From an uncultured Christensenella sp. (lineage in GTDB: Bacteria > Bacillota > Clostridia > Christensenellales > UBA1242): a DNA stretch of 13,876 bases. The stretch lies in the NCBI GenBank assembly GCA_949293915.1, contig CASFFJ010000132.1, positions 1 through 13,876 of the forward strand, in the 5' to 3' direction. The notes beneath the pieces were generated by a model. That model did not search any database. It was not told where the DNA came from and saw nothing but the letters and a program-made list of their open reading frames with translations. The stretch's first letter is position 1, and each line of letters opens with the position of its first letter. Positions 1 to 7,488 of this stretch are shown here, in pieces. The position numbers were made by a program, and so were the translations under genes.

Positions 1-3000
1 CTTCTTTATCTTTTGCTATTCTCATTGCTGTTTCTTCTGATCCATCATATGTATAATATTGTCTATATTTAAATAACCATTTTACTGTTGGATTTGTTTG
101 TGATCTCTGTGCATCTTCTACTTGTGTCACTTCATTTGTTGAAGTTATATTATAATAAAATCCTCCTTCTTCATTGGTATATTCTTCTCCCACTGTATCA
201 TATACATCATTAACTTGATCATTATCATCTTCATATTCTATCCTTATCCATCCTGTTCCTGCTCCATCTGAATTAAATTCATATGCTGACCATAAAACAT
301 TTTCTAATGATGCATTTGATAAATCTTCCAATGTAGCTGTTTGAGCTTTTTTTACAAATGCATGTCCTGCTTCTTCTGCTTCTTCTTTCGAACTATATGT
401 CATTCCTGATGTAATTCCATATCTTGAAGCATATCCTGTTTGATAATCCTCCAAAGCTGTATATGGATCTGCTAAAAAGTCTTCCATTTTATAATCTGAT
501 GTTATTCCATTTGGGTATAAATAAAATAATTGATATTCTTCTGTAGGATTTCCTGATTCATCTTCTTTCATTACATATGCTGTCCAATATTCTTCTGTAT
601 CTGCTAAATATTCTTCATCTACTTCAACAAATGTTGCATTCTCTCCATATGAATTATTAATTATTTCTAACTCTGCTGAAGATCTATCTGCTTCATTTGT
701 ATAATCCTGAATTGCAGTATCTGCATTTTCTGGAATTATAAAATATGTATCTCTAAACCAACTTCCTAATACTCTTGCTATATATGGTGTATATGATCTA
801 TAATCTTGATCTGATACCACACCCAAAGCTTGAACAACATCTCTTACATATTTTTTGCAGTTTGTACAACATTTTTCTTTTTCTTCTTCATCACTACATC
901 TTGTTGTATTTGGATCCACCGGAATATATTCTCCACTTTCTTCATCATATGTCAATAATCCTGCATCTACCAATTCTTCATTTGTTTTATCTCTTATTAT
1001 AAATTCAAAAATAATTGTATCTACCCATGAAGGCTCATCATATTCTGATTCATAACCATTTATATTAGTACCTGTACAATAAATCAAATATTTTATTGTA
1101 ATCCATTCATATTCAACTTCTTCTCCATCAACTTCAGATGTATATGTTCTATTTATTACCACTTCTTTTGTTTTGTAATAAGTAGTAGTTGTTGTTGTCA
1201 TACCACCGCCACCATATGAACTAATTGTTTTTGATGTCTCTATTTCTTTTGTTTGCGGTTCACTTATCAACGCTTCATCTTCCACATATCCATAATCTGA
1301 TAAATCAACATTTCCACTATCTTCAAAATAACTATAATCATCATCTAAATATGCCTCATCATCATTTCCTAAAGATGCATCACAATTATCAACACTCATA
1401 ATATAATGATTTCCATCTGAATCATAATAGTAATACTCTTCATAATCATCAAATATATCATAAACTTGTGGTCTATTTTCTTCTATATCTTCAGTTAGAT
1501 TATATGAATTTAATGAGTTTGTACTTGCCCATCTCCAACCAAAAACAGTATCATCTGTTGCTAATTCTATTATTTGTCCCTGAGCTTCACCAGTACAATT
1601 TGGAGGGCTTTCTAATGGTAAATATCTTAATAAATATTGAGCATTTTTTTTGGTAATAGCTAATCCATTTACCCATTCTGTAGCAGCCATATCATTTACT
1701 GCCCATGCAGCTACCTCAAATCCACCTTGAGATAATGTTTGCTCAACATCATCAATCATAATTCTATCTTCTTCATTTGAAACAGATTTTGTTTCATCCA
1801 TCATATCAACATATGCTGCATCAACTGTTGCTTCACCAGAATCATCTAAGTATACTTGCACCTCTGTATCAAAACTTTGTAACATCGCATAAACTAGATC
1901 TGGTTGCATTGTTGCAATATGAAGTGATAATAAAAACTCTAAGCTCATTCCATATCTATCTGACCAACCATCAATTGTAAAAATTGTTGGATTATTAAAA
2001 TGGCCATTTTTTACACTCATTTTTGCCCCTGTACTAGTTCTACTTATTTTTATATCATCTCCATATACAATCCAATGTCCTAAACTACTTGACCATTCTT
2101 GCGTTGCAAGTCCATTTTCAGAATAATAAAATTTTATCAATCCTTTTGACCACGCACTATCATATCCTCCAAATGTTTGCTTAATAGCTTTAAATATGTT
2201 TGCTAATAGACCTTGATCGTTGTTCCTTATTGCATATATTCTATAATCTGATAGTAAATATGTTCTAAGCAAATTCGTATCTACAGTCCATCCTGCTACA
2301 CCTGATAAAAAATCATTTCCAAAACCAACTATTTTTCCTGCACCATTACTAGAAGCTTCTTCTGTTGATCTTTCTATTCCATATTGATCTGTATAACTGT
2401 CTGTATCAACCATTGCTCCTGTACTATTATCAATCATTATTCCTAATGAATTATAATAATATCCCACATATGCCGACAAAGTTCCTTCTGGATCTTCTTC
2501 TGATGATTGACTATAATACCTTGCGTTTTCATCATCTCCTCTTTTTTCAAAATAAATATAACCTTGTTCTACTAATTCTCCATGTGTTAATATTCCGAGA
2601 TCATTTGAAAAACCAGGGTTAGGAATTATAAATCCATATCCAATCAAATCATATTCTAATTCTTCAAGGTAATTTGCTAAATCTATAATATCTTCTTCAT
2701 TAATATATGCATCTGCATCTGTAGTAAACCAACTTTGAACTGTATCTATTGCTCCTTGTGCAAATTGTTTCAATGCATTTATTGCTAATCCTGGTATGAA
2801 TAGAATAAAGCCAATTACTCCAACTACTACAAAAATTATTAATACTACTATTGCAATTACTAATAAAACTTGTGGAGGTATACTTTTTAAAAAATTTATT
2901 AATTTTTTTACTTTATCTACAGACTTTTTTACACCTTTAGCAATATCACCTAATCCTTTTTTACCCTTTTCTTGAGGGGTAGCTTCAGGATCTAATATGT

Positions 3001-3109
3001 CTAATTCTTTTTTCTCTAGTGGATTTTTTCCTCCGCCCCCACTACCACCAGGCAACTTTGGAAAATTACTTCCGCCAGGTAGTCCTGGTGTGTTGTTAGA
3101 ATCCGCCAT
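1..3109 (-). CDS. Large single-pass extracytoplasmic protein, 3' end outside window
   Basis: An uninterrupted frame of 1036 codons runs from an ATG at 3109 to the left edge without a stop, so the C-terminus is missing. A GAGAGGAG ribosome binding site sits 7 bases upstream. Residues 1-30 are Gly/Pro-rich and residues 47-76 are Lys-rich. One membrane segment follows at about 81-105 (VLLVIAIVVLIIFVVVGVIG), so roughly 930 acidic, Tyr/Asp/Glu-rich residues should lie outside the membrane (N-in topology). A more conserved-looking helical stretch lies at about 380-410 (GWSDRYGMSLEFLLSLHIAT). All seven cysteines (505, 576, 678, 738, 747, 748, 751) lie in the second half, four of them in a C-x8-CC-x2-C cluster. 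Low-complexity runs include four Gly followed by a Thr run near 1165-1215. I do not recognise the family. Its place after the VirB6/VirB8-like genes suggests an outer or surface component of the same machine. This is inference. Confidence 0.9.
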   Translation of the reverse strand, partial: MADSNNTPGLPGGSNFPKLPGGSGGGGKNPLEKKELDILDPEATPQEKGKKGLGDIAKGVKKSVDKVKKLINFLKSIPPQVLLVIAIVVLIIFVVVGVIGFILFIPGLAINALKQFAQGAIDTVQSWFTTDADAYINEEDIIDLANYLEELEYDLIGYGFIIPNPGFSNDLGILTHGELVEQGYIYFEKRGDDENARYYSQSSEEDPEGTLSAYVGYYYNSLGIMIDNSTGAMVDTDSYTDQYGIERSTEEASSNGAGKIVGFGNDFLSGVAGWTVDTNLLRTYLLSDYRIYAIRNNDQGLLANIFKAIKQTFGGYDSAWSKGLIKFYYSENGLATQEWSSSLGHWIVYGDDIKISRTSTGAKMSVKNGHFNNPTIFTIDGWSDRYGMSLEFLLSLHIATMQPDLVYAMLQSFDTEVQVYLDDSGEATVDAAYVDMMDETKSVSNEEDRIMIDDVEQTLSQGGFEVAAWAVNDMAATEWVNGLAITKKNAQYLLRYLPLESPPNCTGEAQGQIIELATDDTVFGWRWASTNSLNSYNLTEDIEENRPQVYDIFDDYEEYYYYDSDGNHYIMSVDNCDASLGNDDEAYLDDDYSYFEDSGNVDLSDYGYVEDEALISEPQTKEIETSKTISSYGGGGMTTTTTTYYKTKEVVINRTYTSEVDGEEVEYEWITIKYLIYCTGTNINGYESEYDEPSWVDTIIFEFIIRDKTNEELVDAGLLTYDEESGEYIPVDPNTTRCSDEEEKEKCCTNCKKYVRDVVQALGVVSDQDYRSYTPYIARVLGSWFRDTYFIIPENADTAIQDYTNEADRSSAELEIINNSYGENATFVEVDEEYLADTEEYWTAYVMKEDESGNPTEEYQLFYLYPNGITSDYKMEDFLADPYTALEDYQTGYASRYGITSGMTYSSKEEAEEAGHAFVKKAQTATLEDLSNASLENVLWSAYEFNSDGAGTGWIRIEYEDDNDQVNDVYDTVGEEYTNEEGGFYYNITSTNEVTQVEDAQRSQTNPTVKWLFKYRQYYTYDGSEETAMRIAKDKE

Positions 3110-3116
3110 ATGATTT

Positions 3117-3124
3117 CTCCTCTC
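3117..3124 (-). promoter_or_regulatory. Ribosome binding site of the large extracytoplasmic protein
   Basis: The minus strand reads GAGAGGAG here, 7 bases before the ATG at 3109. It fixes the start of a gene whose other end is outside the window. The 59-base gap holding it is the longest non-coding stretch between complete genes in the window. Confidence 0.75.
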
Positions 3125-3168
3125 TACTTTTAAAAAAAGCTAAATATTATATACTCATTTACTAATAT

Positions 3169-4125
3169 CTATTGCATTGAAATTGTCATACTTGCTTTAT
3201 ATATTGCATTATCTATTTCTTGCTGTGCTGTTTCTTCATCTCCTGTATAATTTTCCATAACTCTTACTGCATTTAGTACTAATCCATCCACATCTGAGTC
3301 AGAATCATAAAATTTTGAAAAAGATATAGCTACATTTTTGGTTTCTCCAGGATCTAAAACAATATCTGTTTCTTCTTCAACACATCCCCTTGTTTCATCT
3401 CCTATATTAATATAAATTTCTGTATCATCAGTATTTCCATCTTGAACTACTACAGTATAATTACTTCTATTTGTTAATTCTAAATTATAAACTATAAAAC
3501 TATATTTTTCTACAGATTTTGTTACTCTAGCTACTAAATAATCATTTGAGGCTTGATATTGAAGTTCTTGAGATTCCATATAGTTTCCAACTGAAAATAC
3601 TATATTTCCATCTTCATCGTAACTTATAGCCATTTTTTCTTCAACATATCTATAACTTTGATTTGTAAGACCTGTTGCTAAAAAATTATCATATAATTTT
3701 ACACTATATATGTATTTATCATTAGCTGTTGAATAACTCTGTATAGCATAACTTTTAGTACCATCAAATTTTTCTGAAACATAATTAACAAAATTATTAT
3801 AACTATTTCCAAAAAAGTTTTCTTTGCAATCTTCAGAAATCAAATTATATGCACTGACATAATCTCTATTATTGCAATACTTAACATAATTTTCTATAAA
3901 AACTTCAAAACTATCAGCAACTTCTTCTGGAACATCTTCAGAGCTATCTAATACTGTTGTATGAGGTGTATATGTAGTTGTTGGAGCATCTGGAGCATTA
4001 TTTGAAATTAATAATCTATTAATAATTATGACTAATATAAGTGCAAATATAATTATAATTATTAATTTACCATATTTTTTAAAGAATTTTCTAATTTTTA
4101 ATCTTACATCTGGATTAATTGTCAT
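3169..4125 (-). CDS. Bitopic membrane protein with VirB8/TcpC-like NTF2 domain plus beta domain
   Basis: This 318-residue protein has a short basic N-terminus and one membrane anchor at about 20-40. A Thr/Pro/Ser linker follows, then an NTF2-like region at about 65-185, and a beta-strand-rich C-terminal region at about 190-318 (for example IVYNLELTNRSNYTVVV and LDPGETKNVAISF) resembling an immunoglobulin-like fold. The stretch NNRDYVSAYNLISEDCKENF aligns with RKNYDKAYEILYSEYKENYF in the upstream 186-residue protein, so the two are paralogues. Anchor plus NTF2 fold is the architecture of VirB8/TcpC scaffold proteins in type IV secretion, which assemble at the membrane outside the cytoplasm. 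The extra C-terminal domain is absent from the neighbour. Start: AGAGGAGG lies 7 bases before the ATG, inside the last codons of the upstream gene, with a 2-base gap. The VirB8-like role is inferred from architecture and neighbours. Confidence 0.85.
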   Translation of the reverse strand: MTINPDVRLKIRKFFKKYGKLIIIIIFALILVIIINRLLISNNAPDAPTTTYTPHTTVLDSSEDVPEEVADSFEVFIENYVKYCNNRDYVSAYNLISEDCKENFFGNSYNNFVNYVSEKFDGTKSYAIQSYSTANDKYIYSVKLYDNFLATGLTNQSYRYVEEKMAISYDEDGNIVFSVGNYMESQELQYQASNDYLVARVTKSVEKYSFIVYNLELTNRSNYTVVVQDGNTDDTEIYINIGDETRGCVEEETDIVLDPGETKNVAISFSKFYDSDSDVDGLVLNAVRVMENYTGDEETAQQEIDNAIYKASMTISMQ

Positions 4126-4127
4126 AA

Positions 4128-4688
4128 TTATTCCTCCTCTGAATCCACTGCACTATTTCTACTAAATGATAATACATAATCATTAAAATCATTTTCTTGA
4201 ATTACAACATTCATACTAAAATTATGTCCACTAGAACCATTCAAAGTATCTTTTACATCTACCCAAAGAACATATATATCTCCTAATCTTTCAAAATTAG
4301 TATAATTTAAGGAAAAATCATCTGGAAAATATTCTTCTATATATTCTGAAAAACTTGTCTGTGTTGGGAAATAATTTTCTTTATATTCAGAATATAATAT
4401 TTCATATGCTTTATCATAGTTCTTTCTATCAACTAACTTAAAAAACTCTGCACAATAATAAGTAATTCTTTCTTGTTCTGACATATTATATAAATCTTCT
4501 AAATCCTCTTGATTGTTTGATTCTTCTATATCATTTGTAACAATTGTAGCCTCACCATTATTAGAAGATATTGTATTATTTTGCTTAAACAAAAGTATAA
4601 TAAATGCAACAATTAAAATTACTACTATAAGTATTCCAATTATTATAATTATAGCTCTTTTTTGTTTTTTTATATTATCTTCTGCCAT
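4128..4688 (-). CDS. Short bitopic membrane protein with VirB8-like NTF2 domain
   Basis: This 186-residue protein has a basic N-terminus (KKQKR), one Ile/Val-rich membrane segment at about 12-34, an acidic linker at 40-70, and a single alpha/beta domain at about 73-178. The helix pair there (AEFFKLVDRKNYDKAYEILY, then a Phe/Tyr-rich SFSEYIEEYF) and the following strands fit an NTF2-like fold. It matches the NTF2 region of the downstream 318-residue protein, which has an added C-terminal domain. VirB8-type proteins are dimeric bitopic scaffolds of type IV secretion channels, and next to two VirB6-like genes that is the best guess. A plain NTF2-like extracytoplasmic protein remains possible. 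The start is supported by AAGGAGG 8 bases upstream. The protein ends in three Glu codons whose bases form the ribosome binding site of the next gene. Confidence 0.85.
   Translation of the reverse strand: MAEDNIKKQKRAIIIIIGILIVVILIVAFIILLFKQNNTISSNNGEATIVTNDIEESNNQEDLEDLYNMSEQERITYYCAEFFKLVDRKNYDKAYEILYSEYKENYFPTQTSFSEYIEEYFPDDFSLNYTNFERLGDIYVLWVDVKDTLNGSSGHNFSMNVVIQENDFNDYVLSFSRNSAVDSEEE
4133..4140 (-). promoter_or_regulatory. Ribosome binding site embedded in the end of the preceding gene
   Basis: The minus strand AGAGGAGG serves the ATG at 4125 and also encodes the final Glu residues of the 186-residue protein. The two NTF2-domain genes are therefore likely translationally coupled. Confidence 0.7.
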
Positions 4689-4704
4689 AATTTTTCCTCC
4701 TTAA

Positions 4705-7470
4705 TTATGCACGTTTTCTCCTACTTAAATCATTTATAACTAAATTGCTTTGATCTGATGGGGTAGTAATAGGACCTGTTGAATTTCCTTGTATATTCAT
4801 TGTCTGTCTACTTACTGACATACTTTGATTACTATAACTTGTAGAAGTTCCTCTTTCAGAAATACTTGCTGATGTAATAAACATTCCTGCTTGTTGTGCT
4901 TCAATCATAAGTTCTGCATATTGTCTTCCTGCAGGTGTTAACATTCTTGCATTTGCTTCTGTTTGTTCTGCTTTAAATTTTTCTAATCTTCTTACAGCTA
5001 TATCTCCTTCTCTTTTTACAGCTTCTTCAGCCCTTTTAAAATTACTTTGGCTATAAGCTCCAGCTCTTGCTTTTTCTAAAACTTTAGTGTTAAAACTTAG
5101 TAAACTTGCTTTACTAAAATCACCTTCAACATTTATTTCACCATCAATAGCTTCTAATAATTTAGCATTATTTATTGTTGCACTACGTGTACTTCTCATT
5201 ACAGAATTAAATGCTGCTTTTGAAAGCCTTATATCTCTTGTAATATCAATAATATCTGCCTTAGGTACATCATCTTCTGATTTTGGCTCTTGTACATCAA
5301 CTTCTACACTGTCTCTATCATCCTTATCAGCTTCATCACTAACCTCTTGAGTTTTTATAATATCATTTGTCTTATCATCTTCACCATTTGCTACATTTAT
5401 TGCATTATCAAAAAGTTGATTTCCCATAGCATCTGTTATAAGACCTGCATTTACTGCATTATTTACTAATTCAACTAATTTACTTTCATCTCCATAAGTC
5501 ATATCATTTAATGCTTTTTGATTACTTAAATAATTAAAATATTCTTGAGCATATTTACCTTCTGGAGAATCTCCAAAAGAATCTGCATATGATTTTGCGC
5601 TTTTTTCTCCTTCAGTTTGCATAAGTTCTTCTATCTGTTTTCTTAATATATCTGCACTTTCATCATCTAATTCTGTTTCTAAATCATCTAATTTCTCTTC
5701 AAGCTCTTTTTGTAAATCATTAGCTGTCCTTATGCCATCCATTATTTCTTCATATTGTTTTTTAAGTTCATTTAATTGCTCATTATCTCTAGGTGGTAAA
5801 CCAGCTGGAGGTCCTACATGATGAATTTCTGTCTCATCAACTTCACTTTCCTCTGTTTCTTCTGAATCATCATCTTCATTATCTTTATCATGATCATGTT
5901 TAGTTGATGCGACAGCTGCAGCAACCTTATCAGCATCCTCATCAGTAATCTCATTTGAATTATCTGGTAATAAAGCAATTATTGGTTCATCATTATCTTC
6001 AATAGGATTTCCTTCTTCATCTAATTCTTTATACTCAGCATCTATAATGTTATCATCATCTTCTTCATCCTGATATCCTCCTGAAGATGATGAACTTGAA
6101 GGATTTGACGTATCATCTGCTATAGCTCTTTCTTGTCCCTCTAGCCAACCAACCGCTCTATCTCTATACTCATGAACTTTATTTGAAGCTCTTTCACCTA
6201 AAGTTTGAATATTACTTCCAAATGTTGTAATATTATTAGCAACATTATTATTTACTGTATATGTACCATTTGCAATACTTACTCCTGTTAATATTGCTCT
6301 TTGACTATTATTAACAACTGAACTGAAAGATGTAAGTGTTGTTGATTTATCAAATCCAAATAATGATTTTAATAATTCTTCTGCTTTTTTAACAAACATT
6401 AAAGCTATAACTAATATTAATGGTTGTGTCAAACTACTAATACTTCCAATTGAAGCTGTATTAATTGCAGACATTGGAACTGCTATTATAACAACATATA
6501 TTATACAATGTATAACTTGTATAAATACATTATAAATAAATTCTCTTAGCCAACCATTTAAAGAAACTGCTTGTCCACCTTTTGCTCTATCTAATGCATA
6601 TGTTAAAGGCATAATAGGTGAAAGTACTATTAAAAATATAACTTTGAAAAGTCTTACTATATATACAGCCACAAAAGCCATTGTTTGTACTGTTAAAATT
6701 CCATATGCAATTGTTGATCCCCACCCAAGTAAAAAGTTACCTGAAAATGCTGCTGATCTTAAAGAATCAACCATACTTGATACATTTACTCCATTATTAG
6801 CTCCTGCTACACCTGCTATAAGATTTACTAAGAACTCATTTACTGAAATTACTGCTAAAATAATCATATGCATAAGTATAACTAAACAAACACTAACCAA
6901 CCAATCAAAAAACATATTTTTTAATTTAGCTTTTTCTTCAGCAAGAGAAGCAATTGCCATTTTAATTCCTATCATTAATAACATAATTAAAAGTATTCCT
7001 ATCGCAATAGCTCTTACTATATAATAAAGCATTGCTGCAGTTTCTCTAATATTATAAACTAAATCTCCTCCGCTTGAATTTTCTATATCCTCTGTTTGGA
7101 AAATATTTATATTTGTTAAAGTAAACTTATTAAAAAATATATCAAAAGGAGTTAAAAATGTTGATACTTGATTTTCTCCATGCCCTGCAGTATCAATAAC
7201 AAAATATGCAAGAGTTTGACATAACATAGAGCAAATATTCATTAAGGCTCTAGGTATCCATGTTAGAATTCCTGCTAATCCATTTAAAAATCCTCCCATT
7301 AAGCTATCTGCCTCTTCTTCTGCATCGGCTGCCATATCTGCAGTGTTTGTGGGGTCTTCGGTTGTAGCAGCTAAACTAACAGTATTTACTGATGCAATTA
7401 AAAAATTGAATAACAGTAAAAATACACAAAGACAAATTATTAATTTTTTTGATATACTTTTCAATTTCAT
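4705..7470 (-). CDS. VirB6/TrbL-like polytopic membrane protein with long acidic and coiled-coil tail
   Basis: This 921-residue protein has an N-terminal signal or anchor at 8-35, with a cleavage-like VSLAA, and further hydrophobic segments at about 66-92, 147-170, 190-217, 247-293, 312-335 and 350-362. The core shares three blocks with the upstream 1293-residue protein: GIKMAIASLAEEKAKLKNM (169-187), VLSPIMPLTYAL (282-293) and WLREFIYNVFIQVIHCIIYV (307-326). Such polytopic proteins form the inner-membrane channel of type IV secretion/conjugation systems (VirB6/TrbL). Residues about 64-126 match the C-terminus of the NlpC/P60-like protein encoded upstream. The tail after residue 380 has a Ser run and an Asp/Glu-rich stretch (456-550), a predicted coiled coil (563-620), a mixed helical part, and a polar end finishing RRKRA. 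GAGGAG lies about 10 bases before the ATG. The length is far above the 250-450 residues of ordinary VirB6. Confidence 0.88.
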   Translation of the reverse strand: MKLKSISKKLIICLCVFLLLFNFLIASVNTVSLAATTEDPTNTADMAADAEEEADSLMGGFLNGLAGILTWIPRALMNICSMLCQTLAYFVIDTAGHGENQVSTFLTPFDIFFNKFTLTNINIFQTEDIENSSGGDLVYNIRETAAMLYYIVRAIAIGILLIMLLMIGIKMAIASLAEEKAKLKNMFFDWLVSVCLVILMHMIILAVISVNEFLVNLIAGVAGANNGVNVSSMVDSLRSAAFSGNFLLGWGSTIAYGILTVQTMAFVAVYIVRLFKVIFLIVLSPIMPLTYALDRAKGGQAVSLNGWLREFIYNVFIQVIHCIIYVVIIAVPMSAINTASIGSISSLTQPLILVIALMFVKKAEELLKSLFGFDKSTTLTSFSSVVNNSQRAILTGVSIANGTYTVNNNVANNITTFGSNIQTLGERASNKVHEYRDRAVGWLEGQERAIADDTSNPSSSSSSGGYQDEEDDDNIIDAEYKELDEEGNPIEDNDEPIIALLPDNSNEITDEDADKVAAAVASTKHDHDKDNEDDDSEETEESEVDETEIHHVGPPAGLPPRDNEQLNELKKQYEEIMDGIRTANDLQKELEEKLDDLETELDDESADILRKQIEELMQTEGEKSAKSYADSFGDSPEGKYAQEYFNYLSNQKALNDMTYGDESKLVELVNNAVNAGLITDAMGNQLFDNAINVANGEDDKTNDIIKTQEVSDEADKDDRDSVEVDVQEPKSEDDVPKADIIDITRDIRLSKAAFNSVMRSTRSATINNAKLLEAIDGEINVEGDFSKASLLSFNTKVLEKARAGAYSQSNFKRAEEAVKREGDIAVRRLEKFKAEQTEANARMLTPAGRQYAELMIEAQQAGMFITSASISERGTSTSYSNQSMSVSRQTMNIQGNSTGPITTPSDQSNLVINDLSRRKRA

Positions 7471-7488
7471 ATTCTGTCTCTCCTCATT

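Noticed and set aside
1165..1215. Run of Gly and Thr codons in the large surface protein as a phase-variable repeat
   Set aside because: The codons are mixed (ACA and ACT), the run is short and it keeps the frame. It is simple low complexity in the protein.
775..2622. Several plus-strand open frames (for example 775-1002, 1468-1656, 2365-2622)
   Set aside because: They lie opposite the continuous 1036-codon minus-strand frame, have Leu/Tyr/His-rich compositions typical of antisense shadows, and lack ribosome binding sites.
3110..3168. TATAAT-like hexamer on the minus strand (3151-3146) as an internal promoter
   Set aside because: No acceptable -35 hexamer sits 16-19 bases upstream, and such hexamers are expected by chance in DNA this AT-rich.
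6644..7024. 126-codon plus-strand frame opposite the VirB6-like gene
   Set aside because: It is antisense to a well-supported membrane protein core with conserved motifs, so it is a shadow frame.
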